The notes under the pieces are model-generated. The model made no database searches and was not told the DNA's origin. It saw only the letters and a list, made by a program, of their open reading frames with translations. Below, piece by piece: positions 6,821 through 14,523 of a DNA stretch of 64,000 nt. The stretch is taken from NCBI GenBank assembly GCA_943789105.1, contig CALSSW010000001.1, positions 434,001 to 498,000 of the forward strand. Reading direction: 5' to 3'. Position numbers and translations under genes: made by a program. This DNA is from an uncultured Ulvibacter sp. (GTDB lineage Bacteria; Bacteroidota; Bacteroidia; Flavobacteriales; Flavobacteriaceae). Position 1 is the stretch's first letter. Each line of letters starts with the position of its first letter.

Positions 6821-6890
6821 GTAAGTTTAACCTATTTAAGAGGTTTAGAAATAGCTAAACTGAAAGCAGGAGGATATGCCTGCAGTTTAC
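6821..6890 (+). repeat. Array repeat R7 (long type, altered 3' end)
   Basis: Shares NVSLTYLRGLEIA with R2, including the aaatgtaag flank. It then reads KLKAGGYACSL because one extra base (GCAGGAGG against GAGGAGG) shifts the frame and the TAG is lost. The changed bases create a GCAGG/CCTGC hairpin not found in R1 or R2. R8 has the same extra base. Confidence 0.75.
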
Positions 6891-6943
6891 TTGTTATTTA
6901 AAATTAATATGTATAAATTTATGGCTAACTAATTTATTAAAAT

Positions 6944-7435
6944 ATGAAAAATTTATTTCTATTAATGGCTGTGATATTAGTTACAGCTTGTCAACAAACA
7001 GTTGAACCAACAGTCTCAATCTCTGACGAAGATATTGTTAGTGCTTTAAAAGAAAATGCCGTAAATCTTCAAGAAGCTATTCTCACACAAAACTCAGAAG
7101 AATTCAACAAGTATGTTGATAAGAACATCGCTTTTTCAACTGGAGACTCAAACTTAAGCAAGTTTTACACAATGAGTACTGAAAGTTTTAATACTGCACC
7201 AGTAGCTAAATGGGGAGAGTTTGATTTATATGACATTAATGTAGCTCTTTCACCAGATTCAAGAACTGCTGTACTTACCTTTTACGCCAAAGGAGATTAC
7301 ACAGTAGCAGATGAGGATAAAGTCGATTATAGTACAAGAGCCTCTTCTGTTTGGATTTCAACAGAAAATGGGTGGAAAATAATGCATTCAAGCTGGGCTC
7401 CTTTTGGAGGAGGTAACGGAATACCAAGTAAATAG
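6944..7435 (+). CDS. Lipoprotein with NTF2-like (DUF4440/SnoaL-type) domain (array unit 7, reversed)
   Basis: A 163-residue protein. The signal MKNLFLLMAVILVTAC has a lipobox cysteine at 16. The rest has the helix-then-sheet pattern of the NTF2-like fold: SALKENAVNLQEAILTQN, then VDKNIAFS, VALSPDSRTAVLTFYAKGDY and SSVWISTENGWKIMHSSWAP, the last typical of DUF4440-type proteins. No catalytic residues are evident. It lies between R7 and R8 but, unlike the other array genes, runs on the + strand and has its own terminator, so it does not depend on neighbours for expression. Confidence 0.7.
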   Translation: MKNLFLLMAVILVTACQQTVEPTVSISDEDIVSALKENAVNLQEAILTQNSEEFNKYVDKNIAFSTGDSNLSKFYTMSTESFNTAPVAKWGEFDLYDINVALSPDSRTAVLTFYAKGDYTVADEDKVDYSTRASSVWISTENGWKIMHSSWAPFGGGNGIPSK

Positions 7436-7474
7436 CATGTATTATTAAATATTGAAGCTTATAACTTTTATTAA

Positions 7475-7506
7475 AAAAAGGAGTTACAGTAATGTAATTC
7501 CTTTTT
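7475..7506 (+). terminator. Terminator of the NTF2-like lipoprotein gene
   Basis: AAAAAGGAGTTACA pairs with TGTAATTCCTTTTT (14 pairs, one G-T) around loop GTAA and ends in a T tract. It lies about 40 bases after the stop codon at 7435. The A-rich left arm means it could also work on the - strand. Confidence 0.85.
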
Positions 7507-7534
7507 CTATTTATCAATACATCATTAAGATTTT

Positions 7535-7582
7535 ACTTATACTATCTTAATTAAAGCAGCAGGATATGCCTTTGGTTTAAAC
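7535..7582 (+). repeat. Array repeat R8 (short/mixed type), right end of array
   Basis: Begins acttatactatctt like R3 and R4 (acttaaactatct) and continues AAAGCAGCAGGATATGCCT like R7, ending TTTGGTTTAAAC. The + frame reads LIKAAGYAFGLN and then TAA just beyond. It looks like a hybrid of the two repeat types. No further copy was seen to the right, so it marks the right edge of the array. Confidence 0.7.
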
Positions 7583-7679
7583 TAAGGTTAATGTTATATA
7601 AATAGTTTTCTTCTAATCCAACTTGATTTTGATTTTTTTAGTTGTTATTTGTAATGATTGTATTAATCAATACTGCATT

Positions 7680-8165
7680 ATGAAAAAAATAATTTTATTC
7701 TCTCTGTTCTGTTTTTTGTTTTTTACACCTATCTCTAAAGCCCAAGAATCTACCTCATTCTCAAACACAGTCCCTAGTGATGAGATCACAAAAACTTCTT
7801 TTTTTGAATGGAATTTTGGTATTGCGTTTGTGTCTTTTGCTTCAGACGATTATTTACCATTTCCTGGAGGTTCTGCTCTTTGGGGTACCACATTTATCAA
7901 TCAAGAAAATCTTATTTTTGAGTACGAAGTTGGTTTTGCATTCCCAACCCTTGTTACTGGAAAAATAGGAGTAGGGAAGCGTTTTAATACTACAAATATT
8001 GTTGTAGGGGTAAGACCCTGGCCATTTAATTTATACGCTCAAACTAGTTTTTCTACTACCAAAAATAAATCTTGGATCGCCTCTATTGAGGGGAACCCTT
8101 TAGGAGAAGGCTTTACAATAGGCAATATTAATGTTGGTTACAGGTGGAATATAACATCGAAATAG
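7680..8165 (+). CDS. Secreted or outer-membrane beta-rich protein, unknown function
   Basis: 161 residues from ATG 7680; an in-frame TTG 57 bases upstream gives an unlikely cysteine-containing extension. A cleavable signal peptide is clear (MKKIILFSLFCFLFFTPISKAQ). The mature part alternates short hydrophobic and glycine-rich stretches (FGIAFVSFASDD, LIFEYEVGFAFPTLVTGKIG, NIVVGVRPWPFNLYAQ, FTIGNINVGYRWN) and ends in an aromatic residue followed by a polar tail, which suits a small outer-membrane beta-barrel. No family is recognised. It lies just right of the last repeat and on the opposite strand to most array genes, so membership of the array is uncertain. Confidence 0.6.
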   Translation: MKKIILFSLFCFLFFTPISKAQESTSFSNTVPSDEITKTSFFEWNFGIAFVSFASDDYLPFPGGSALWGTTFINQENLIFEYEVGFAFPTLVTGKIGVGKRFNTTNIVVGVRPWPFNLYAQTSFSTTKNKSWIASIEGNPLGEGFTIGNINVGYRWNITSK

Positions 8166-8207
8166 CTTGCTATAGACATATAGTACCAGGTTTTAATGGG
8201 TAGTTTT

Positions 8208-9014
8208 TTATGATATAAACTCCATATAAAAAATGAAAACCGACATTACCAAGATAAAATACCCAAATCCTTTTTTTAATTTTTTCCCATCAATAAAATT
8301 GCTCGTATAGCTCCCTATCAAAACACCAATAAAGGTAATTGAGGTAAATAAAGCTAGAAACTGCCAATCTATTTCCATTGTCATAGCGTCCCCTAAGAAA
8401 AACCCTAGCAAAGATTTAAAAGCAATTATCATAAGCGAGGTGCCAACGGCAATCTTCATCTCTACATTGGCTAAAATGACAAGTGCTGGAATGATTAAAA
8501 AACCACCACCTGCTCCGATGATACCTGTGACGGCTCCAACCAATAAACCTTCTACCAAAACCAATGGGTAGTTATAGGCTACTTTATCATATTTACTGTG
8601 GTTTTTTTCTTTGCTTTTTTTAAGCATTGAAAAAGCTGCAGGGATCATTAACAGTGCAAAAAGTCCAAACATCCCCATTCTTCTCGTAAACTCAAAATCT
8701 TGAATAACAAATAAAATATCTGGCAAGCTAGGTACTACATAGTGCCTTACAAGGGTGACCCCTACCATTGCTGGTATACCAAACACAAAGGCTGTTTTCC
8801 AGTTTACATACCCTTTTAGATACTGTTTAATTCCTCCAAGTAAAGCACTAGCTCCAACAATAAATAAAGAATATGCCGTAGCTACTTTCTCATTTACAGA
8901 AAACAAATACGCTAAGACCGGGACAGCAAGTATGGATCCACCTCCTCCGATGAGCCCAAGGGTGAACCCTATTAACAAGGCGCTTAGATAACCAAAAATT
9001 TCTAGTAGTTCCAT
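8208..9014 (-). CDS. TauE/SafE family anion exporter (sulfite exporter family)
   Basis: Inner-membrane protein of 268 residues with about seven to eight hydrophobic segments. It shows the family's duplicated glycine-rich motif: LIGFTLGLIGGGGSILAVP near residue 15 and VGAVTGIIGAGGGFLIIPAL near 160. Each half also has a conserved VATAYSLFIVGAS or IAVGTSLMIIA stretch. Family members move organosulfonates or sulfite, or are undefined; the substrate here is unknown. The gene stands alone, convergent with the preceding + strand gene. Confidence 0.88.
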   Translation of the reverse strand: MELLEIFGYLSALLIGFTLGLIGGGGSILAVPVLAYLFSVNEKVATAYSLFIVGASALLGGIKQYLKGYVNWKTAFVFGIPAMVGVTLVRHYVVPSLPDILFVIQDFEFTRRMGMFGLFALLMIPAAFSMLKKSKEKNHSKYDKVAYNYPLVLVEGLLVGAVTGIIGAGGGFLIIPALVILANVEMKIAVGTSLMIIAFKSLLGFFLGDAMTMEIDWQFLALFTSITFIGVLIGSYTSNFIDGKKLKKGFGYFILVMSVFIFYMEFIS

Positions 9015-9219
9015 TTTTTAATACTTAAGTCACAAGCGTGGTAAAAGTATGTAATTTTAATTTTATTGTAAGATGATTACCAACTCTATTGTTTTTCAAT
9101 TACATAAGTTTTCTTTTTTGCTTTTGAATTTTGTTTTAAAATAAAACAAGCTTAAGTTGTTGGGAGTTGCCAAGAATCAATTATTTTTGTTATTCATTAA
9201 TACATTAATATATTATAAT

Positions 9220-9306
9220 ATGGGAGTAGGTGGACTTGTAATTGGAACTGCAGCAGTATGTTTGGTTTTAGCTATTATAGCTATGGTGAGCGAGAGCTTT
9301 AAGTAA
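9220..9306 (+). CDS. Possible 28-residue single-helix membrane peptide
   Basis: ATG 9220 to TAA 9306 encodes MGVGGLVIGTAAVCLVLAII and AMVSESFK. One clean hydrophobic helix is flanked by a small glycine-rich N-terminus and a charged tail, a shape found in real small membrane proteins. The 361-base space between the TauE gene and apt has no other candidate. No strong ribosome binding site is seen, which is normal for this phylum. It could be chance. Confidence 0.35.
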   Translation: MGVGGLVIGTAAVCLVLAIIAMVSESFK

Positions 9307-9375
9307 CAGTTTCTCCATACATTTTTTGTATTTCGGCTTACTTTGGTAAGCCTTTATTGGTTTTACTCAGTACAT

Positions 9376-9891
9376 ATGATACAACTACAAGATTATATAC
9401 GCGATATTAAAGATTTTCCAAAACCGGGAATCGTATTTAAGGATATTACACCTTTGTTGTCAAACCCCCAGGCCTCTAGAGCTTGTCTAGAGCAGTTACT
9501 TAAGCTTGTTGGCGATCAAAAGATTGATAAAGTGGTTGGTGTTGAAGCCCGTGGTTTTTTCTTCGGAAATACGCTAGCACAATCATTAAACGCAGGATTT
9601 GTACCTGTGCGCAAACCAGGCAAGTTACCTCATACAACTATTTCTCAAACCTATGATCTTGAATATGGCACAGACACCCTGCAGATGCACAAAGATGCCA
9701 TTGCTGTTGGAGATCGGGTGTTAATTCATGATGATATACTAGCCACAGGAGGCACTGCAAGGGCTGTGTGTGATATGGTAGAAAATCTAGGAGGAGTTAT
9801 TGTGCAGTGTAACTTTTTAATTGAGTTAGATTTTTTACAAGGAGCCAAAAAAATACATCAATACCCTATTACATCAATACTACAATACTAA
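9376..9891 (+). CDS. apt: Adenine phosphoribosyltransferase
   Basis: Purine salvage enzyme making AMP from adenine and PRPP. 171 residues from ATG 9376 (MIQLQDYIRDIKDFPKPGIV), the normal start and length; the longer frame upstream is not conserved in this family. The family motifs are visible: FPKPGIVFKDITPLL, GVEARGFFFG, the loop RKPGKLPHTT, and the PRPP-binding loop VLIHDDILATGGTARA (the DD.LATGGT signature). It stands alone after the small ORF. Confidence 0.96.
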   Translation: MIQLQDYIRDIKDFPKPGIVFKDITPLLSNPQASRACLEQLLKLVGDQKIDKVVGVEARGFFFGNTLAQSLNAGFVPVRKPGKLPHTTISQTYDLEYGTDTLQMHKDAIAVGDRVLIHDDILATGGTARAVCDMVENLGGVIVQCNFLIELDFLQGAKKIHQYPITSILQY

Positions 9892-10107
9892 TCTAAGGCA
9901 TTTTTTGTAACCCATAATCTATAACCAAAAAGGGCTAGTTGCATTTTTGAAGCTTTTGCTAAATCAAGCCTTTGTTTTGTAAAGCTTGGAAGTATCGCTT
10001 TATTTATTTTGGCTAGGGTTTTAAATAGTACGTTTTTCACGAGTGTAAACATACAAAATAAAAAAAAGCCTACATATCTCTTTTCATCACTTTGTAGCCT
10101 ATATTTT

Positions 10108-10136
10108 AAGATAAATAAACACCGTTTATTTATCTT
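10108..10136. promoter_or_regulatory. Perfect 13-bp inverted repeat upstream of the cation exchanger gene
   Basis: AAGATAAATAAAC at 10108-10120 and GTTTATTTATCTT at 10124-10136 are exact reverse complements separated by ACC. The right arm overlaps TATCTTCG (10131-10138), a near match to the -7 box TAnnTTTG, and the start codon follows at 10156. An operator for a dimeric regulator over the promoter fits best; a stem-loop in the leader RNA is the alternative. There is no T tract in a position to make it a terminator. Confidence 0.6.
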
Positions 10137-10155
10137 CGCAGTATATATTACTTAT

Positions 10156-11106
10156 ATGAGCATACTGTTTATTTTTCTTGGCTTAGGGTTACTGGTTATT
10201 GGTGGAGATTTTTTGGTTAGAGCAGCCGTAGGATTGTCATTAAAACTAAAACTATCTAAGATGATCATAGGGTTAACTGTGGTCTCTTTTGCAACTTCTG
10301 CCCCAGAATTACTAGTAAGTGTTCAAGCCGCCATAGATGGCTTTAGCGACATTTCTTTAGGAAATGTGATTGGGTCTAATATTGCTAATATTGGCTTAGT
10401 ATTAGGGGTTACAGCAATTATAACTCCTCTTTCCATAGACAAATATTTCTACAAGTTTAACTGGCCGGTACTCATGTTACTCTCTTTTGGCCTTTACTTT
10501 ATTTTGAAAAGTGGTAATGAAATTTCTAGCCTAGAAGGTGTTGCTTTGGTGGCTATATTAATTATTTACTTGGTGCTATTAATTAGTAGAGCAAATAATA
10601 ACCCTAATAGTGATGCCTCTCAACAGGTTGATGGACAGTTGGCGGTTGTCTCTAATTTTAAAATTATATTGTGGTTACTCATCGGCGCAATTGCTCTTTA
10701 TTTTGGTAGTATGTGGCTTGTAGATGGTGCTGTAGATTTAGCCAGCACTTTGGGAGTTAGCGAGCGTGTTATATCTATTACCATGATAGCTGTAGGGACA
10801 AGCCTTCCAGAACTTGCTGCCTCTGTCATTGCAGCTTTAAAAAAGGAGAAAGCCTTGTCTTTAGGAAATCTAATTGGCTCTAATATATTTAATATAGCTT
10901 CTGTTTTAGGCATTACTGCTATTATAAAGCCCATCGCTGTAAAAAGTCAAGAACTCTTCACCAATGATATGTGGTGGATGTTAGGCTTTGCAGGAGTGTT
11001 AATACCCTTAGCATTTTTGCCAAATAAGTTTGAAATTGGGCGCATTAAAGGCCTTGTTTTACTTGCCTGTTATTGCGTATTTATTAGTTTGGCTGTATTG
11101 GGCTAG
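10156..11106 (+). CDS. Calcium/sodium antiporter, CaCA superfamily (YrbG-like)
   Basis: Inner-membrane exchanger with two inverted halves, 316 residues from ATG 10156 (MSILFIFLGLGLLVIGGDFL). The longer frame upstream runs through the inverted repeat and is rejected. Both alpha-repeats are complete: VVSFATSAPELLVSV followed by LGNVIGSNIANIGLVLG in the first half, and AVGTSLPELAASV followed by LGNLIGSNIFNIASVLG in the second. The acidic ion-binding glutamates sit in APELL and LPELA. Homologues exchange Ca2+ for Na+ or H+; the ion here is not proven. Confidence 0.92.
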   Translation: MSILFIFLGLGLLVIGGDFLVRAAVGLSLKLKLSKMIIGLTVVSFATSAPELLVSVQAAIDGFSDISLGNVIGSNIANIGLVLGVTAIITPLSIDKYFYKFNWPVLMLLSFGLYFILKSGNEISSLEGVALVAILIIYLVLLISRANNNPNSDASQQVDGQLAVVSNFKIILWLLIGAIALYFGSMWLVDGAVDLASTLGVSERVISITMIAVGTSLPELAASVIAALKKEKALSLGNLIGSNIFNIASVLGITAIIKPIAVKSQELFTNDMWWMLGFAGVLIPLAFLPNKFEIGRIKGLVLLACYCVFISLAVLG

Positions 11107-11127
11107 ACAGATTTTGTCTTATTGCAA

Positions 11128-11814
11128 TTATTTAATTCTAATGTCACTTTCTACCAGGCCATCACGAAGTCTAATTACCCTGTGTGCATGCTGAGCAACC
11201 TCCTCCTCATGTGTTACCACTATAACGGTGTTTCCTTGTGCATGAATAGCATCAAAAAGCGCCATGATTTCCAGAGATGTTTTTGAATCTAGGTTCCCTG
11301 TTGGCTCATCTGCCAATATAATAGAGGGCTTGTTTACTAGCGCTCTACCTACGGCAACTCTTTGTCTTTGTCCACCAGATAGCTGGTTGGGTCTGTGGTC
11401 CATTCTATCTGCCAGGCCAACTTCTGTTAATACTTCTTGAGCGCGTTTTGTTCTTTGGGTTTTTGAAGCCCCTGCATACACCATAGGAAGTGCTACATTA
11501 TCTAGGGCTGTAGTTCTTGGCAACAAGTTAAAGGTTTGAAATACAAAGCCTATTTCTTTATTGCGTATTTCTGCCAACTCATCATCACTCATGTTGCTTA
11601 CGTCATGTCCACTTAAAAGATAAGATCCTGCAGTTGGCGTGTCAAGGCATCCAAGCAAATTCATTAAGGTTGATTTACCAGAACCTGAAGGTCCCATAAG
11701 GGCAACATACTCACCTTTCTCAATTTGAAGATCGATACCTTTTAATACTTTAACAATTTCTTGTCCTAAAGGAAAATCTCTACGTATTGCTTTGATGTCT
11801 ATAACTAAACTCAT
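11128..11814 (-). CDS. ABC transporter ATP-binding protein, LolD/MacB family
   Basis: Cytoplasmic ATPase of 228 residues. Walker [11 protein letters not shown]-loop [18 protein letters not shown], signature [10 protein letters not shown], Walker [13 protein letters not shown] and the H-loop histidine in VVTHEEEVA are all present. The Q-loop and the short length place it in the MacB/LolD/FtsE branch, which powers FtsX-like permeases. No permease is adjacent; the nearest FtsX-like permease is at 22.2 kb, so pairing cannot be decided here. It is convergent with the exchanger gene. Confidence 0.9.
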   Translation of the reverse strand: MSLVIDIKAIRRDFPLGQEIVKVLKGIDLQIEKGEYVALMGPSGSGKSTLMNLLGCLDTPTAGSYLLSGHDVSNMSDDELAEIRNKEIGFVFQTFNLLPRTTALDNVALPMVYAGASKTQRTKRAQEVLTEVGLADRMDHRPNQLSGGQRQRVAVGRALVNKPSIILADEPTGNLDSKTSLEIMALFDAIHAQGNTVIVVTHEEEVAQHAHRVIRLRDGLVESDIRIK

Positions 11815-11954
11815 ATTTCTTATTGCTTATGCTATAAATATAGCTGAAATTTTTAATAATTACGGGCACTGCCGTGTTGTCATGTTTGCTTTAAATAACA
11901 ACCATTTTTTACTTGAATTAATCACACTCATAGGTCGCAGGGTAGCCTAGAATG

Positions 11955-12519
11955 TTACAGCCGCAGTGTGAAATGTTGTTTTTCTTGCCCTTTTTTTAAA
12001 AAAACAAGCCCAAAGTAAAACCCGTCAATACTTACTGTTACATCTTGGGAGGCAACCATGTGTTGCCATACTTTAGTGTTTGCGGTATTTGTATAGATGC
12101 CTTCAAAAATAAACACGCAGTTCTTGTGTGCACTGTGGAGCAGTTTTTCAAATATAGATACCAGGTTTATCGCTGCTATTTGTGGTGTTTATATATACCA
12201 AATCAAACTGTTTTTCAGATGTTTGCGTCTCAAAAAAATCTTCCACAGACCTTACACAGCTATTTGGTCTTGCCAAAGAGAGGAGTGAAGCTGCGTTTTT
12301 TAAATTGCCCACCACTAAAATCTCATTAGATTTAAAATAAGAGGCTATTTTATAGGGTATGATTTGCTTTTTTTTAGACATCAAGTGTTTTTTTGTGTCC
12401 TTGTGCTGTTTTTTGTAGATACACTTTGTGAGTAGCGAGTATACAAAAGGAGAGTGCACTCCGTGCTCATTTGTAGATTTCAGTATAAATTTAATGTATG
12501 ATTTTAAAGTGTACAGCAC
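11955..12519 (-). pseudogene. Class I SAM-dependent methyltransferase-like gene broken by a frameshift
   Basis: From GTG 12519 the frame reads MLYTLKSYIKFILKSTNEHG and continues with HSPFVYSLLTKCIYKK, the typical start of a flavobacterial methyltransferase-like family. It runs on to FDLVYINTTNSSDKPGIYI and then stops. In a second frame, from about 12180, it continues seamlessly: IAAINLVSIFEKLLHSAHKN, VFIFEGIYTN, VTVSIDGFYFGLVFLKKG, ending QHFTLRL at 11955. The total of 565 bases is not a multiple of three, so one base is extra or two are missing near 12175-12185. It follows the ABC-F gene by 12 bases. A sequencing error is the alternative to true inactivation. Confidence 0.75.
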
Positions 12520-12531
12520 GCTTGAGTGTGT

Positions 12532-14400
12532 TTATTGTTCCATTTTTTCAGAGAGCTCGAACCAGCGCATTTCTTTTTCAGACAAACCATCAATGATGTC
12601 CTGCAATGTTTTAGATTGCTTATTAATTTGCTCCTGGTCCCAATTTTCTGTGGCAAATTTTTGTTGTAAAGAGTCGCGATCCCTTTCCAGTTTTGCAATG
12701 TCCCTCTCTAGGCGGTTATATTCTTTTTGTTCTTGATACCCTAGTTTGGTTTTTGTGGTAGCTGTTTTCCAATTTTTCTTTTCTGTTTTTGGCGATTCTT
12801 CATCTCTTTTTTCTGAAATTTTACTATCCTCATAGGTTCTATAATCACTATAGTTACCTGGGAAATCTAGTATTTCACCACCTCCCTGAAATACAAAAAG
12901 ATGATCTACGATCTTGTCCATAAAATAACGATCATGACTTACCACAATAAGACATCCGGGAAAATCTAGTAAAAAACTCTCCAATACGTTAAGTGTTACA
13001 ATATCTAAATCATTGGTAGGTTCATCCAAAATAAGAAAATTTGGATTTTGAATAAGCACCGTACACAGGTACAGTCTTTTTCTTTCACCACCACTTAATT
13101 TATCTACAAAGTCATACTGTTTTTTTCTATCAAACAAAAAACGCTCTAATAAACCCTGTGCGCTAATTTGGCGTCCTTTTTTTAATGGGATGTAATCTCC
13201 AAACTCTCTAATAACATCAATTACTTTTTGTCCTTCTTTAATATTAATTCCTCTTTGGGTATAGTATCCAAATTTTACAGTATCGCCAATAACAACTTTT
13301 CCAGAATCTGGCTTTAGTGAGCCCGTTAGTATGTTTAAAAATGTAGATTTTCCAGTACCATTTTTTCCTATAATTCCAATACGTTCTGCTCTTAGAAAAT
13401 TATATTCGAAACCATTAAAAAGGGTGTTGTTATCATAGGTTTTACCTATTTTGTGTATCTCAACTACCTTGGTGCCAAGTCTCTCCATGTTAAGTTCTAA
13501 CTCTACCTGGTGGTCGTTACGTCTTTTATGGGCTTTGTCTTTAATCTCACTAAAGTCATCAATTCTAGATTTACTTTTAGTGGTTCTTGCCTTTGGTTGG
13601 CGGCGCATCCAATCCAACTCTTTTTTATATAATTGTTTTGCTTTGCCTGTCTCTGTAGTTTCAGCCTCTATTCTAGCGTCTCTTTTTTCAAGATAATAGC
13701 TGTAGTTTCCTTTATAACTGTATAGATTACCTTGATCTAATTCTACAATTTCATTACATACACGTTCCAAAAAATACCTGTCATGGGTAACCATAAAAAG
13801 AGTGAGATTTTCTTTTGCAAACAAAGCTTCAAGCCACTCAATCATTTCCAGATCTAGATGGTTTGTGGGCTCATCCATTACCAGTAAATCTGGTTTTGTG
13901 AGAAGTGCATTGGCAAGGGCAAGTCTCTTTTTTTGTCCTCCACTTAAATCACCTACTTTTTTGTTAAGATTTTCTAATTTTAATTTAAATAATATTTGCT
14001 TGTATCTTGTTTCAAAATCCCAGGCATCATGAGCATCCATAGCATCAAAAGCGGCTTGGTAATTTTCTGTTTGTTCTGGATGTAGAATTGCTTTTTCGTA
14101 GGTTTGAATAACCTCCAATACTGGGTTATCGCTAGCTAAAATAGTCTGCTCAATGGTAAGGCTTGTGTTTAGGTTTGGTTCTTGAGAGAGAAAAGCAACG
14201 GTTAGATTTTTTCTATACACCACAGCGCCCTTATCTGGAGTGTCTATCCCAGAAAGGATATTTAAAAGAGACGTTTTACCGGTTCCGTTTTTGGCGACAA
14301 ACCCAATTTTTTGTCCTTGATTGATACCAAAGGAGATATCTTCAAATAAGATACGTTCACCATAAGATTTTGCAACATGTTCAACAGAGAGGTAATTCAC
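12532..14400 (-). CDS. ABC-F family ATPase (Uup-like)
   Basis: A soluble protein with two ABC domains and no membrane segment; the family acts on ribosomes or nucleic-acid processes. The start is taken as GTG 14400 (MNYLSVEHVAKSYGER), which matches the usual family N-terminus; a TTG six codons upstream is possible. The first ABC domain has FVAKNGTGKTSLLN, LSGGQKKRLALA and LLVMDEPTNHLD. The second has GIIGKNGTGKSTFLN, LSGGERKRLYL and FLILDEPTNDLD. Between them is a charged linker (KARTTKSKSR). A C-terminal coiled coil (RLERDIAKLERDRDSLQQKF) is the Uup-type DNA-binding arm. The broken methyltransferase gene lies 12 bases downstream. Confidence 0.92.
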   Translation of the reverse strand: MNYLSVEHVAKSYGERILFEDISFGINQGQKIGFVAKNGTGKTSLLNILSGIDTPDKGAVVYRKNLTVAFLSQEPNLNTSLTIEQTILASDNPVLEVIQTYEKAILHPEQTENYQAAFDAMDAHDAWDFETRYKQILFKLKLENLNKKVGDLSGGQKKRLALANALLTKPDLLVMDEPTNHLDLEMIEWLEALFAKENLTLFMVTHDRYFLERVCNEIVELDQGNLYSYKGNYSYYLEKRDARIEAETTETGKAKQLYKKELDWMRRQPKARTTKSKSRIDDFSEIKDKAHKRRNDHQVELELNMERLGTKVVEIHKIGKTYDNNTLFNGFEYNFLRAERIGIIGKNGTGKSTFLNILTGSLKPDSGKVVIGDTVKFGYYTQRGINIKEGQKVIDVIREFGDYIPLKKGRQISAQGLLERFLFDRKKQYDFVDKLSGGERKRLYLCTVLIQNPNFLILDEPTNDLDIVTLNVLESFLLDFPGCLIVVSHDRYFMDKIVDHLFVFQGGGEILDFPGNYSDYRTYEDSKISEKRDEESPKTEKKNWKTATTKTKLGYQEQKEYNRLERDIAKLERDRDSLQQKFATENWDQEQINKQSKTLQDIIDGLSEKEMRWFELSEKMEQ

Positions 14401-14523
14401 AGTTTGATTTTTATGCAAATTAAGGTGTTTTTGCTTACTTAAATTGTAATATACTTTATAATTATCAGCAAATTCTACAATTATAGATACCTCTATTCAA
14501 AGGGAGTATAAGGCGTGTTTTAA

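Noticed and set aside
3973-7582. True integron cassette array (attC sites)
   Set aside because: Only R2 and R7 show a GTTRRRY-like end on one strand; the other copies do not fit the R/L box consensus, no IntI is present, and the + strand coding signal of the repeats is not expected of attC.
3816-8200. tRNA-Arg-integrated island with att duplication
   Set aside because: I could not find a second copy of the tRNA 3' end (TCGAGGTCAC) downstream, so no att pair is supported.
10009-10155. N-terminal extension of the cation exchanger
   Set aside because: The frame is open but the extension passes through the inverted repeat, has no family match and the ATG at 10156 gives the normal protein start.
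12045-12736. Forward frames opposite the methyltransferase and ABC-F genes
   Set aside because: They have no family features and lie antisense to clear coding sequence; they are shadows.
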